This document shows positions 33,355 through 43,339 of a stretch of DNA of 64,000 nucleotides, in pieces (position 1 is the stretch's first letter; the number at the start of each line of letters is the position of its first letter). This DNA comes from Bradyrhizobium tropiciagri. GTDB lineage: Bacteria; Pseudomonadota; Alphaproteobacteria; Rhizobiales; Xanthobacteraceae. Under the pieces are notes generated by a model. The model had not been told where the DNA came from and did no database searches. It saw only the letters and a program-made list of their open reading frames with translations. The stretch is taken from NCBI RefSeq assembly GCF_018130505.1, contig NZ_JAFCKH010000006.1, positions 62,001-126,000 of the forward strand, in the 5' to 3' direction. A program made the translations under genes and the position numbers.

Positions 33355-33446
33355 CGGCGGAGTCCGGCCCCTTCCGGAAATCGTGTTGACATCGGCTCAC
33401 CTGCGGCGGAACAAGATGGAAAACCGCTGGAGCGAGGCACCCGCCG

Positions 33447-35267
33447 ATGACGATGACCGACCAGACCCGGGATGCGAATCCGGTTGCGATCGACAAGGAG
33501 CAGCTCCGCCGGAAATATCTCGCGGAGCGAAATAAGCGGCTGCGTGCCGATGGCAACGACCAGTATCTGCAGATCAAGGGGCAGCTCGCGCATTATCTCG
33601 ACGATCCCTACACGCCACGCACCGAGCGTGCGCCGAAGACCGATCACGTCACCTTCGCCTTCATCGGCGGCGGATTTGCCGGGCTCGCGACGGCGGCGCG
33701 GCTGACCGAAGCCGGCATCAAGGATGTCCGCATCGTCGAGAAGGGCGGCGATTTCGGCGGCACCTGGTACTGGAACCGATATCCCGGCGCGCAATGCGAC
33801 ACGGCCTCGATGGTCTACATGCCGCTGCTCGAAGAGACCGGGCACATGCCGTCGGAGAAGTATGCGCATGCGCCCGAGATCCTCGCGCATTGCCAGCGCA
33901 TCGGCGAACATTTCGGCCTCTACGACAACGCGCTGTTCCATACCGAAGTGACCAGCCTCGATTGGGACGAGACGCAATCGCGCTGGCTGGTCCGCACCAC
34001 GCGCGGCGATGCCTTCACCGCGCAATATGTCGGTATCGGCACGGGCCCGCTGCATGTGCCGAAGCTGCCGGGCATTCCGGGCCTGGAGAATTTCAAGGGC
34101 CACTCGTTCCACACCAGCCGCTGGGATTACGACTACACCGGCGGTGATCCGAACGGCGCGCCGATGGACCGGCTGGCCGACAAGCGCGTCGGCATCATCG
34201 GCACCGGCGCAACGTCCGTGCAGTGCATTCCGCACCTCGCACGGGCGTGCAAGGAGCTCTACGTGTTCCAGCGCACGCCGTCATCGGTCGACGTGCGCGC
34301 CAACGCGCCGATCGATCCGACATGGTTCGCGGAGATCGCAACGCCCGGCTGGCAGCAGCGTTGGCTGGAGAACTTTACGGCCAACCAGGCCGGCGGATCG
34401 GCCGAAGAGGATCTGGTGCAGGACGGCTGGACCGATCTGTCGAAGCGTATCCGCGCCAAGGTCATGCTGCTGCCGCGCGAGCAGCGGACCGTGGCCAACA
34501 TGCGGGCCGCCTTCGAGGACTCCGACTTCGAGAAGATGGACGAAATCCGCAACCGGGTCGACACCATCGTCACCGACGCTGAGACTGCGAAGAACCTCAA
34601 GGCCTGGTACGGCCAGCTCTGCAAGCGGCCGTGCTTCCATGATTCCTATCTGCAGGCGTTCAACACGCCCGGCACCCATCTGGTCGATACCGACGGCAAG
34701 GGCGTCGAGCAGATCACCGCAAACGGGATCGTCGCTGGGGGCAGGGAATACGAACTCGACTGCATCATCTATGCGTCGGGGTTCGAGGTCGGCACGGAAT
34801 ATCGCCGCCGCGCAGGCTTCGACCTGACCGGGAGGGGCGGCGTCAAGCTGTCGGAGCATTGGTCGGAGGGCATGCGCACCAAGCACGGCATCCACGTGCA
34901 CGGCTTTCCGAACGTTTTCTTCGTGCAGCCGACGCAGGGCGCCAACCTGATTTCCAACGTGCCGCACAATCTGACCGAGGCAGCGCGAACCATCGCCCTG
35001 ATGGTCTCCCATGCGCGGGACAACGGCTTCAACCAGATCGAGGTCGGCAAGGAGGCCGAGGACCGCTGGGTCGAACTGCTGCTGACCGGCGTCGGCCGGA
35101 TGATCGGCGGGCCGGATTGCACGCCCGGCTACTACAACAATGAAGGCCGCGAGCCCGGCCCGGCCGCCAAGCTCAATGTCGGCCACCCCTCGGGCGCGCT
35201 GGCCTATTTCAAATATATCGACGCCTGGCGCAACAGCGGCCAGTTCGAGGGCGTGCAGTTTCGCTAA
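33447..35267 (+). CDS. Baeyer-Villiger flavin monooxygenase
   Basis: NADPH- and O2-dependent enzyme that inserts oxygen next to a ketone. It has 606 residues. The first FAD-binding site is [17 protein letters not shown] (about res 70-86), then [16 protein letters not shown] (about 103-118). The BVMO fingerprint is [14 protein letters not shown] (about 219-232), and the NADP-binding [11 protein letters not shown] follows. An N-terminal extension of about 65 residues precedes the FAD site, as in cyclododecanone- or steroid-type BVMOs. TTGACA at 33386 lies in the 92-base gap after the ABC operon, so it may have its own promoter. The alkylsulfatase gene follows after 45 bases. Substrate not predictable. 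Confidence 0.92.
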   Translation: MTMTDQTRDANPVAIDKEQLRRKYLAERNKRLRADGNDQYLQIKGQLAHYLDDPYTPRTERAPKTDHVTFAFIGGGFAGLATAARLTEAGIKDVRIVEKGGDFGGTWYWNRYPGAQCDTASMVYMPLLEETGHMPSEKYAHAPEILAHCQRIGEHFGLYDNALFHTEVTSLDWDETQSRWLVRTTRGDAFTAQYVGIGTGPLHVPKLPGIPGLENFKGHSFHTSRWDYDYTGGDPNGAPMDRLADKRVGIIGTGATSVQCIPHLARACKELYVFQRTPSSVDVRANAPIDPTWFAEIATPGWQQRWLENFTANQAGGSAEEDLVQDGWTDLSKRIRAKVMLLPREQRTVANMRAAFEDSDFEKMDEIRNRVDTIVTDAETAKNLKAWYGQLCKRPCFHDSYLQAFNTPGTHLVDTDGKGVEQITANGIVAGGREYELDCIIYASGFEVGTEYRRRAGFDLTGRGGVKLSEHWSEGMRTKHGIHVHGFPNVFFVQPTQGANLISNVPHNLTEAARTIALMVSHARDNGFNQIEVGKEAEDRWVELLLTGVGRMIGGPDCTPGYYNNEGREPGPAAKLNVGHPSGALAYFKYIDAWRNSGQFEGVQFR

Positions 35268-35312
35268 GGCAATCGCGACCCCGATGTCCGCCAAGTAAGG
35301 GAGTGCTTGAGG

Positions 35313-37256
35313 ATGACCCAGTCAGTCGCAGGTGAAGCGTCACAGCAAGGCCCGAAACCCGCATCGCCGTCCGTCGTGGCGCAGCATGCGGCAACGCTGA
35401 AGGCGCTGCCGTTCTCCGACGTCAGCGATTTCGACGATGCCGCGCGCGGCTTCCTCGGCACCATCGAAAACGCGAAGGTCACCTCGGCGCAGGGCCGGAC
35501 GGTCTGGAGTCTCGAACCCTACGGCTTCCTGTCCGAGGAGTCCGCGCCGCCGACCGTCGATCCCAGCCTGTGGCGGCAGTCGCGGCTCAACATGCACCAT
35601 GGCCTGTTCGAGGTGGTGCCGGGCGTCTACCAGGTGCGCGGGCTCGACATCGCCAACATGACGCTGATCGAGGGCGACAAGGGCGTGATCGTGGTCGACA
35701 CGCTGACCTCGATCGAAGGCGCGCGCGCCGCGATGGAGCTCTACTTCCTGCACCGCGGCAAGCGGCCGGTCGCCGCCGTGATCTTCACCCACACCCACAC
35801 CGACCATTGGGGCGGCGCGCGCGGCGTGGTCGATGATGCGATGCTGGCGGCCGGCGTGCCGATCATCGCGCCGAACTTCTTCATGGAGCACGCGGTCTCC
35901 GAGAACATCATCGCGGGGCCGGCGATGCTGCGCCGCGCGCAGTACCAGTTCGGTCCGTTCCTCGCCAAGGGCGTGCGGGGCCATGTCGATTGCGGGCTCG
36001 GCAAGACCATGGCGGCCGGAGGCGTGGCGCTGCTGCGGCCGACCGACCTGATCATCGCGACCGGCGACAGGCGTATCATCGACGGCGTCGAATTCGAATT
36101 CCAGATGGCGCCGAACAGCGAGGCGCCGGCGGAGATGCATTTCTTCATCCCGCGCCACAAGCTCTTGAACCTTGCGGAGAACTGCACGCACAATTTCCAC
36201 AACCTGCTGCCGTTCCGCGGCGCTGATGTCCGCGATGCGCTGGCCTGGTCGAAATATCTCGGCGAGGCGCTGCAGATGTGGGGCGGCAAGGCGGATGCGA
36301 TGTGCGGCCAGCATCACTGGCCGGTGTGGGGGCGAGAGCGGATCGACACGATGATCCGCGAGCAGCGCGATCTCTACAAATACGCCCACGACCAGACCAT
36401 CCGGCTGATGAACCACGGGCTCAATGCCGCCGAGATCGCCGAGGCGATCCGCCTGCCGCAGAGCCTGGAGGGCGCCTGGCACGGCCGCGGCTATTACGGG
36501 CATATCCGGCACAATGTGAAAGCGATCTATCAGAAGTATCTCGGCTGGTACGACGCCAACCCGGTCAATCTCGACCCGCTGCCGCCGGTTCAGGCCGGCA
36601 AGAAGTATGTCGAGTACATGGGCGGCGCCGATGCAATCCTCAAACGTGCGACGGCGGATTTCGCCAAGGGCGAATTCCGGTTCGTCGCGCAGGCATTGAG
36701 CCATCTGGTGTTCGCCGAGCCGGACAACCCGGCGGCGCGCGCGCTGTTGGCCGACACCTTCGAGCAGCTCGGCTACGCCGCTGAGAGCTCGACCTGGCGC
36801 AACGCCTATCTGTTCGGCGCGCAGGAGCTTCGCCTGGGCATGCCGAAGACCCCGCCGCGCTCGCCGATGCCGCGCGAGACGCTGGCCGCGCTGCGCACCG
36901 AGCAGCTCTGGGACGTGCTCGGCATCCGCCTCAACGGCCCCAAGGCCGAAGGCAAGAGAATCGTGCTGAACTGGAGCTTTACGGATACCGGCGAGACCTT
37001 CGTCCTCAATCTGGAGAATTCGGCGCTGACCTATGTCAAGGGCGCGCAGGCCGCGGATGCGCAGGCGAGCTTCGCCCTGGGGCGCAGCGTGCTGGACGAG
37101 GTGATCGCCAAGCTGACCACGTTCGCGGACGCCGTCGACGCCGGCAGGATCAAGGTGTCCGGAGAGCCGCGGCGGCTCGATGAACTGATGACGCTGATGG
37201 ACGAATTCCCGCGCATGTTCGAGATCGTCGAGCCGAAGCGCACGGCGGTGACGTAG
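35313..37256 (+). CDS. Alkyl sulfatase, SdsA1-like metallo-beta-lactamase fold
   Basis: Zinc enzyme that cleaves alkyl sulfate esters to alcohol and sulfate. The 647-residue length matches SdsA1-type enzymes. The metal site motif is THTHTDHWGG (about res 158-167), and the later AENCTHNFHN (about 286-295) supplies the second metal face; a dimerisation region follows. An SCP2-like C-terminal domain (about 520-645) should bind the alkyl chain. There is no clear signal peptide, so it may be cytosolic, unlike secreted SdsA1. GGGAG precedes the ATG at 35313 by 9 bases. Probably co-transcribed with the BVMO gene. Confidence 0.92.
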   Translation: MTQSVAGEASQQGPKPASPSVVAQHAATLKALPFSDVSDFDDAARGFLGTIENAKVTSAQGRTVWSLEPYGFLSEESAPPTVDPSLWRQSRLNMHHGLFEVVPGVYQVRGLDIANMTLIEGDKGVIVVDTLTSIEGARAAMELYFLHRGKRPVAAVIFTHTHTDHWGGARGVVDDAMLAAGVPIIAPNFFMEHAVSENIIAGPAMLRRAQYQFGPFLAKGVRGHVDCGLGKTMAAGGVALLRPTDLIIATGDRRIIDGVEFEFQMAPNSEAPAEMHFFIPRHKLLNLAENCTHNFHNLLPFRGADVRDALAWSKYLGEALQMWGGKADAMCGQHHWPVWGRERIDTMIREQRDLYKYAHDQTIRLMNHGLNAAEIAEAIRLPQSLEGAWHGRGYYGHIRHNVKAIYQKYLGWYDANPVNLDPLPPVQAGKKYVEYMGGADAILKRATADFAKGEFRFVAQALSHLVFAEPDNPAARALLADTFEQLGYAAESSTWRNAYLFGAQELRLGMPKTPPRSPMPRETLAALRTEQLWDVLGIRLNGPKAEGKRIVLNWSFTDTGETFVLNLENSALTYVKGAQAADAQASFALGRSVLDEVIAKLTTFADAVDAGRIKVSGEPRRLDELMTLMDEFPRMFEIVEPKRTAVT

Positions 37257-37275
37257 GGCGGCATGCTCAGAGGGA

Positions 37276-37382
37276 TCACCGTCACCCTGAGGAGCGCGTA
37301 GCGCGTCTCGAAGGGTCGACGGCCCGGCTGGTGGCCGATTCATCCTTCGAGGCTCGCTGCGCTCGCGCCTCAGGATGACGGG
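37276..37382. repeat. CACCGTC...CCTGAGGA intergenic repeat, copy 2
   Basis: Sister of the element at 16003-16130. It begins tcaccgtcaccctgagga, has the gagcgcgtagcgcgtctcga stem and ends tcaggatgacgg. It lies between the convergent alkylsulfatase and LivF-type genes and may act as a terminator. Confidence 0.85.
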
Positions 37383-37397
37383 TCTTTGAGCGCAGCC

Positions 37398-38102
37398 TCA
37401 AATCCCGAGATACGCGGCCTGCACCTGCTTGTTGTTGGCGAGCTCGGTGCTGGTGCCGTGCATGATGACGTTGCCGCTCTCCAGCACATAGGCGCGCTGC
37501 ACCAGCGACAGCGCGCGGCTGACGTTCTGCTCGACCAGCAGGATCGCGGTGCCCATCTTGTGGATCTCGCCGATCTTCTCGAAGGTCACATCGGTCATCA
37601 CGGGGGCGAGGCCGAGCGAGGGCTCGTCGAGCATCAGAAGCCGCGGCTTCAGCATCAACCCGCGGCCGACCGCGAGCATCTGCTGCTCGCCGCCGCTCAT
37701 GGTGCCGGCGAGCTGCTTCTTGCGGTCGGCGAGGCGCGGAAAGATATCGTAGACCAGCTGCATCGTGCGCTGGCGGTCCGGCTTGGCCCGCGGCGTGAAG
37801 GCGCCGATCTCGAGGTTCTCCTGCACCGTCATTTCCGGAAATACCTGGCGGCCCTCCGGAACGTGGGCGATGCCGAGCTCGGGGATGCGGTAGGGCGGCA
37901 GCGTGGCGAGGTCGACGCCGTCGAACGTGACCTTGCCTCCGAACAACTTCACCAGGCCGGAGACGGCACGCAGCGTCGTGCTCTTGCCGGCGCCGTTGGC
38001 GCCCAGCAGGCCGACGGCTTCGCCCTCGGCAATGGAGATATTCACGTCGGTGATCGCCGGCACCGAGCCGTAGCTGGCGCTGACGCGGGAAAGCTCAAGC
38101 AT
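37398..38102 (-). CDS. ABC transporter ATP-binding protein (LivF type), second Liv operon
   Basis: A 234-residue ATPase. Walker A is GANGAGKSTTL, the signature MSGGEQQMLA, Walker B LLMLDEPSLGLAP. Last gene of the minus-strand operon binding protein-livH-livM-livG-livF. The ATG at 38102 lies 8 bases inside the livG-type gene. Confidence 0.92.
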   Translation of the reverse strand: MLELSRVSASYGSVPAITDVNISIAEGEAVGLLGANGAGKSTTLRAVSGLVKLFGGKVTFDGVDLATLPPYRIPELGIAHVPEGRQVFPEMTVQENLEIGAFTPRAKPDRQRTMQLVYDIFPRLADRKKQLAGTMSGGEQQMLAVGRGLMLKPRLLMLDEPSLGLAPVMTDVTFEKIGEIHKMGTAILLVEQNVSRALSLVQRAYVLESGNVIMHGTSTELANNKQVQAAYLGI

Positions 38103-38844
38103 GGGCGTCTCCCTGCGCCGGCGGGTGCACATAGGAGCCGAGATAGGCGCGGATCACTTCGGGATTCTCCACGATCTCCTTCGGCGCGCCCTCGGCGATC
38201 TTCTGGCCGTGGTCGAGCACCACGATGTGGCGCGCCACCGCCATGATCGCGCGCATCACGTGCTCAACGATCACGATGGTCAGGCCGCTGGCGGACAGCT
38301 TCTTGACCAGCGCCACCGCCTGGTCGATCTCCGACGGATTGAGCCCGGCCATCACCTCGTCGAGCAGCAATATCTTGGGCTGCGTCGCCAGCGCACGGGC
38401 CATCTCCAGCCGGCGCTGGTCGATGGTGGTGAGATCCTTGGCCGCAGTCTGCTCCTTGGCGCCGAGCCCGACGAACTCGATTGCCTCGAGCGCCTTCTTC
38501 TCGGCGGCAGCAACGTGCCGGTCGCGCAGGAAGGCGCCGGTCATCACATTGGCGAGCACCGTCATCGCGCCGAACGGCTTGGCCACCTGGAAGGTGCGCG
38601 CCATGCCGAGCGCGCAGACATCATGCGGCTTGAGGCCGACGACCTCCTGGCCGAAGGCGAGCACCGAGCCGGCGTCCGGCCGGTGAAACCCAGTGATCAG
38701 ATGAAAGCTCGTGGTCTTGCCGGCGCCGTTCGGCCCGATCAGCGCGAGCGTCTCGTTCTCCTGCACGGTGAAGCTCACGTCCTGCACCGCGCGCAGGCCG
38801 CCGAAACGCTTGCTGAGACCCTTGATGACCAGTGCTTCCGCCAT
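38095..38844 (-). CDS. ABC transporter ATP-binding protein (LivG type), second Liv operon
   Basis: A 249-residue ATPase with Walker A GPNGAGKTTSF, Walker B ILLLDEVMAGLNP and the usual LivG-style degenerate signature (LTTIDQRRLEMARAL). In Walker B, Val replaces the common Pro after the catalytic Glu, as in many rhizobial LivG proteins. It is 10 bases downstream of the LivM-type gene and overlaps livF. Confidence 0.92.
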   Translation of the reverse strand: MAEALVIKGLSKRFGGLRAVQDVSFTVQENETLALIGPNGAGKTTSFHLITGFHRPDAGSVLAFGQEVVGLKPHDVCALGMARTFQVAKPFGAMTVLANVMTGAFLRDRHVAAAEKKALEAIEFVGLGAKEQTAAKDLTTIDQRRLEMARALATQPKILLLDEVMAGLNPSEIDQAVALVKKLSASGLTIVIVEHVMRAIMAVARHIVVLDHGQKIAEGAPKEIVENPEVIRAYLGSYVHPPAQGDAHA

Positions 38845-38854
38845 CGTGATGGCC

Positions 38855-39841
38855 TCAGGCGTGCGCCGGCTTGCGCCGGGCGTAGCGGTGATAGACATCG
38901 GTCGCAAAGCCGATCAGCCCGGTCGGCCGCCACAGGATCACCGCCATCAGGATCAGGCTGTAGACGGTGAGCTGGATGCCGCCGACCGAGCTGCCGAGCC
39001 AACTCTGCAGCAGCGCCGACGTCGTCTCCAGCAGCACGGTGCCGATCACAGGACCCCACAGCGTCCCGATGCCGCCAACGATCGACACCAGCGCCGCCTC
39101 GATCGAGACGTTGAAGCTGAAGGCGGTCGCGGGATCGATGAAGTAGATGTACTGGGTGTAGAATGTGCCGGCCAGCGCAGTCAGGAACGCGCTGAGCATG
39201 TAGATGTCGCGCTTGATCTTCGGCGCGTTGACGCCGATCGCTTCCGCCGCATCCTCATCCTCGCCGATCGCGACGAGGTAGTAGCCCATCCAGGATTTTT
39301 CGATCTTGTGGGTGACCCAGAGCCCGACGACGAGCAGGCCAAGTACGACGTAGTAATACGACGACTTCTCCTCGAACTGCATCATCAAGGGCGCGCTGCC
39401 GAGATTGGGGATCGTGGTGCCCTCGGCGCCCCAGGCGAAATCGCGGAACTTGAGGAAGATCAGCATCAGCACCTGTGCGGTGGCGATGGTGGCGATGGTG
39501 AAATAGGGGCCGCGCAGGCGGAAGCAGAGCCAGCCGATCGGCAGGCTCGCCAGCATCGCGACCACGCCGCCGGCAACCATCCCGATCCAGGGCGAGATGC
39601 CGTAGTTCACCTGCATGATCGTGGAGGTGTAGGCGCCGAGCCCGAAATAGGCGGCGTGCCCGAGCGAGAGCTGTTTTGCATACCCGCCCATCAGGTTCCA
39701 GGCGACGCCGATGAACGAAAACAGCAGGATGCGGATGAAGATGTCGATCGCGAACGACGAGGTCACGATCTGGGGCAGGGCGAGCATCACCACGGCTGCC
39801 AGCGCGATCCAGAGCCATTTCATCTTGCCGAGCGTTTCCAT
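38855..39841 (-). CDS. ABC transporter permease (LivM type)
   Basis: A 328-residue inner-membrane protein with about 9-10 helices. LGHAAYFGLGAYTS (about res 60-73) and the cytosolic AIGEDEDAAEAIGVNAPKIK loop that docks the ATPases are LivM hallmarks. The ATG shares one base with the LivH-type stop at 39841. Confidence 0.92.
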   Translation of the reverse strand: METLGKMKWLWIALAAVVMLALPQIVTSSFAIDIFIRILLFSFIGVAWNLMGGYAKQLSLGHAAYFGLGAYTSTIMQVNYGISPWIGMVAGGVVAMLASLPIGWLCFRLRGPYFTIATIATAQVLMLIFLKFRDFAWGAEGTTIPNLGSAPLMMQFEEKSSYYYVVLGLLVVGLWVTHKIEKSWMGYYLVAIGEDEDAAEAIGVNAPKIKRDIYMLSAFLTALAGTFYTQYIYFIDPATAFSFNVSIEAALVSIVGGIGTLWGPVIGTVLLETTSALLQSWLGSSVGGIQLTVYSLILMAVILWRPTGLIGFATDVYHRYARRKPAHA

Positions 39842-40710
39842 CAGCGGCCCCTCTGTGCACCGAGGCCGCTCGGCCGGAAGGCCAGCGTCAGCAGCAGCAG
39901 CGCGAACACCACGATCAGGCCGGAATCGGCGCCGACGAACTGGATGCCGAGCGATTCCGCGACGCCCATCATCAGGCTCGCGATCAGCGCGCCCATCACA
40001 TTGCCGAGCGTGCCCATCACGACGGCGACGAACGCCATCAGCACGAACACCTGGCCGACGAACGGGTAGGCCGAATAGAACGGCATCAGCAGCGAGCCGG
40101 CGGCGCCGGCCAGCGCCAGCGCAGTGCCGAATGCGACCGCGAACACGCGGTTCGGATTGATTCCCATCAGCATCGCGACGTCGCGGTTCTGCGAGGCGGC
40201 ACGCATCGCCTTGCCGAGGTCGGTGGTGTGCAGGAACACCCAGAGCAGGGCGCTGAGCCCCATCGCGACCACAAAGGCGATCAGTTTCGCCACCGGAATG
40301 TAGAGCCCGCCGAAATGCAGCGCCTCGTCGGAATACCAGGTATGAACCGTGCGGTAGTTCGCCGTGAACAGCATCAGCGACAGGTTCAGCAGCAGCAGCG
40401 ACAGCGCGAAGGTCAGGAAGATCTGCGGCATGTCGTTCGGACCGAGCACCCTGCGGATCAGGAAGTGCTGGATCAGCATGCCGGCCACGAACAGCACCGG
40501 CATCGAGACCACCAGTGAGACCAGCGGATCGATGCCGAACTGGGTGGCGAGGAAGAACGAGATGTACATCCCGATCATCACGAATTCGCCCTGGGCGAAA
40601 TTGACGATCTTGACCACGCCGAAGATCAGCGTGACGCCGATGCTGACAAGCGCGTAGATGCCGCCGATGAGCAGGCCGTTGATCACGGCCTGGGCCAATG
40701 TCTCCAACAT
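39841..40710 (-). CDS. ABC transporter permease (LivH type)
   Basis: A 289-residue inner-membrane protein. ALVSIGVTLIFGVVKIVNFA and QGEFVMIGMY at the N-terminus, and KAMRAASQNRDVAMLMGIN in the ATPase-docking loop, are LivH hallmarks. It is 16 bases downstream of the binding-protein gene. Confidence 0.92.
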   Translation of the reverse strand: MLETLAQAVINGLLIGGIYALVSIGVTLIFGVVKIVNFAQGEFVMIGMYISFFLATQFGIDPLVSLVVSMPVLFVAGMLIQHFLIRRVLGPNDMPQIFLTFALSLLLLNLSLMLFTANYRTVHTWYSDEALHFGGLYIPVAKLIAFVVAMGLSALLWVFLHTTDLGKAMRAASQNRDVAMLMGINPNRVFAVAFGTALALAGAAGSLLMPFYSAYPFVGQVFVLMAFVAVVMGTLGNVMGALIASLMMGVAESLGIQFVGADSGLIVVFALLLLTLAFRPSGLGAQRGR

Positions 40711-40726
40711 AGGTTCGGGCCGATCG

Positions 40727-41980
40727 TCAGGTCTTCATCAGCGGCGCGCGGGCGTCTTCCTTCGGGAAGACGCTGACGAGGTCGGTGTTCTGCCACTGCA
40801 CGCCGACCGGCTTGCCATAGACGTTCTTGCCGTCGGGCCCGAACTTCACCTTGCCGCCCGGCGCCATCGCTGCGTAACCCGACGAGACGTCGAGTGTCGA
40901 CAGCGCTTCGCGCACCTTCTTGGGATCGGTCGAGGCCGCGCGCTCCAGCGCGTCCGCCAGCATGAAGGTCTGCGCCACCAGGCCGCCGGCATATTCGAAC
41001 GCGAACTCGCCGGTGCGCTTCTTGAACTCGACGTTGACCTTCTGGGCCTCGTCGCTGACGTCGTGATTCCAGTGCGCGACGCCCTGCAGGCCTTCCGCCG
41101 CCTTGCCGACATTCTTGTAGAAGTCCGGCATCACGAAGCCGCCGGAGCCGCCGTTGATGGCGATGTTGAGTCCGACTTGCCGCACGGTCCGCACGATCAG
41201 GATCAGGTCGTTGAGATAGGACAGCGAGAACAGCGTGTTGGCCCCGGAGGCCTTCACCTTGTTGATCAGCGGGCTCGCGTCGGTGAAGCCGGCCGAGTAA
41301 GGCTCGAACATCACGATCTCGACGCCTTCGCCCGGCGCCAGCTCCTTCAGCCCGTTCGAGGTCGAGGTGCCGAACGCGGTGTTTTCGAAGATCACAGCCA
41401 CCTTGGGCTGCTCGCTGACCAGTTTGGCCATCTGCAATTGCGCCTTGGCGAATTGCGAGGCGCGCGCGAACGGCGTGAACGTGTAGGTCCGGCCCTTGTT
41501 GAGCTGGTCCGAGCTCGAGCCGGTGATGATCGGGATCCTGGCGCGCTCGCAGACTTCGCTCGCGATCAGCGTCAGGGCGCTGGCGTAGCAGCCGTGGATC
41601 GCCGACAGCTTGTTGCCGGATATCAAGCGGTCGGTCTCGGTGCGCGTCACGGTGGTGTCGCTTTGCACGTCGGAGACGATGATGTTCAGCTTGGCGCCGC
41701 CGAGCGACTTGATGCCGCCGGCCTCGTTGACCATGTCGGCCGCGAGCTTTGCTGCGGCAACGCAGCCGACGCCGATCTGCGCCATGCTGCCGGTGGTCGG
41801 ATAGAGCGCGCCGATGTTGACGGGATCCGCGGCCCAGCCGCGCAGCGGAACGGCGCCGAATGCGCCGGCAGCCATGATGCCGCCGGTGCGGATCAGGAAT
41901 TTGCGGCGATTGAGTTTCGTCCGTGAAGCTTTGGCCGGCGCGACATTATTAATGGCCGAAGGCTTGCGGTCCCCTGTCAT
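40727..41980 (-). CDS. ABC transporter periplasmic substrate-binding protein (LivK type), Tat-exported
   Basis: A 417-residue receptor of the second Liv importer. The N-terminus has a twin-arginine signal (NRRKFLIRTGGIMAAGAFG, about res 24-42), which is unusual for this family, where Sec signals are the norm. The mature part begins ADPVNIGALYPTTGSMAQIG. The ATG at 41980 was chosen because it gives a typical Tat leader. A dyad tttgcaatcgcaaa lies at 42068-42081, about 90 bases upstream, and could be an operator. Ligand unknown: amino acids, amides or aromatic acids are possible. Confidence 0.88.
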   Translation of the reverse strand: MTGDRKPSAINNVAPAKASRTKLNRRKFLIRTGGIMAAGAFGAVPLRGWAADPVNIGALYPTTGSMAQIGVGCVAAAKLAADMVNEAGGIKSLGGAKLNIIVSDVQSDTTVTRTETDRLISGNKLSAIHGCYASALTLIASEVCERARIPIITGSSSDQLNKGRTYTFTPFARASQFAKAQLQMAKLVSEQPKVAVIFENTAFGTSTSNGLKELAPGEGVEIVMFEPYSAGFTDASPLINKVKASGANTLFSLSYLNDLILIVRTVRQVGLNIAINGGSGGFVMPDFYKNVGKAAEGLQGVAHWNHDVSDEAQKVNVEFKKRTGEFAFEYAGGLVAQTFMLADALERAASTDPKKVREALSTLDVSSGYAAMAPGGKVKFGPDGKNVYGKPVGVQWQNTDLVSVFPKEDARAPLMKT

Positions 41981-42271
41981 GGCATCCCCCTGTGCGATCG
42001 CGGTACGGTTGCTCCGCCCGCTCGCTTTTTGTTCTTGGATCAAGCGGGCCGCATAAGAGCACGTAATTTTGCAATCGCAAAGGCGGTATCGCCCCGCGGC
42101 TGTGCAGAGGGGTATGCGAGAGTGCGACGCAGCAATCGCGTCATGGGGTGTTTTGGGAGGCGAGGGGCGTCCGTCACCGCATGTGACTATTATTGACAAT
42201 CGAATGACCCGACAGGCCGGCCGCACGATGTGGGCCGGCCCGCCGGATCATCCGATCGGCCGCTGCAACTT

Positions 42272-43339
42272 CTATTCGGCGCTCGCCACCAGCTTGAAGC
42301 GCGGCTTGGCTTCCATCAGGCTGCGATAGGCGGCGAGATAGTCGAGCGCCATCCGGCGTGCGGTGAAGCGGGTCTCGAACTGCTTGCGGATCGCGCCGCG
42401 ATTCAGCGTCTCGAGGCGACCGACCGAGGACACGGCGCTGATCTCGTCCTCGACGATGAAGCCGGTCAGGCCCTCCTCGATGATTTCAGGCACCGAGCCG
42501 CGGTTGTAGGCGATCACAGGCGTGCCGCAGGCCATCGCCTCGATCATCACGAGGCCGAACGGCTCCGGCCAGTCGATCGGAACCAGCAGGCCGAGCGCGC
42601 CGCTCAAAAACTCCGGCTTTTCGCGGTCGCTGATCTCGCCGATGAATTCCACCAGCGGATTGCCCGTGATCAGCGGCTTGATCAATTCGTCATAGTATTC
42701 CTGGTCGGCGCGATCGACCTTGGCCGCGATCTTCAGCGGGATGCCGCAGCGCGTTGCGATCTTGATCGCGCGGTCGACGCCCTTTTCCGGCGCGATGCGC
42801 CCGAGCACGGCGAGATAGGACGGCTTGACCGGCTGCGGCGTCAGCAGGTTCTCGGGCAGCCCATGATGAATGGTGCGCACCCAGTTGGCCTGCGGCACCG
42901 GCCGGCGCTGCGCGTTGGAGATCGAGATCACGGGGATCTTGGAGAACGTATTGAAGACCGGCTGATGCTCGGGAAGGTCGAGCCGTCCGTGCAGCGTGGT
43001 CACGAAGGGCGTCGGCTGTCGTGCGAACAGCGACCACGGATAGTAGTCGAGGTGGCAGTGCAGGAAGTCGAACTCCTCGTCATCGGCCTTCTGCCGCACG
43101 CGCTCCAGCATCACCATGTGCAGCGCATTGGGATCGCGGACCGAGCCGTCGAGGCGCAGCGCCTTCGGCCATGTCGCATCGAGCTTCGCGGAGGTCTTGG
43201 AGTCGCCGCTGGCGAACAGCGTGACATCGTGTCCGAGCGTAACAAGTTCTTCGGTCAGCCAGTGCACGACCCGTTCGGTGCCGCCGTAGAGTTTGGGGGG
43301 AACAGCCTCCGTCAGCGGGGCGACCTGCGCGATGCGCAT
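42272..43339 (-). CDS. Glycosyltransferase family 4
   Basis: A 355-residue GT-B transferase that uses a nucleotide sugar. N-terminal APLTEAVPPKLYGGTERVV (about res 7-25) fits the acceptor domain. The C-terminal domain has LGRIAPEKGVDRAI, the catalytic-region WPEPFGLVMIEAMACGTPVI (E-x7-E motif) and GSVPEIIEEGLTGF. It is divergent from the ABC exporter gene and near the debranching enzyme and GlgA-like genes, so it may belong to a glucan or surface polysaccharide pathway. The acceptor cannot be read from sequence. Confidence 0.9.
   Translation of the reverse strand: MRIAQVAPLTEAVPPKLYGGTERVVHWLTEELVTLGHDVTLFASGDSKTSAKLDATWPKALRLDGSVRDPNALHMVMLERVRQKADDEEFDFLHCHLDYYPWSLFARQPTPFVTTLHGRLDLPEHQPVFNTFSKIPVISISNAQRRPVPQANWVRTIHHGLPENLLTPQPVKPSYLAVLGRIAPEKGVDRAIKIATRCGIPLKIAAKVDRADQEYYDELIKPLITGNPLVEFIGEISDREKPEFLSGALGLLVPIDWPEPFGLVMIEAMACGTPVIAYNRGSVPEIIEEGLTGFIVEDEISAVSSVGRLETLNRGAIRKQFETRFTARRMALDYLAAYRSLMEAKPRFKLVASAE

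Noticed and set aside
35340-37343. 667-residue minus-strand frame
   Set aside because: Antisense to the alkylsulfatase gene with an intact THTHTDH site.
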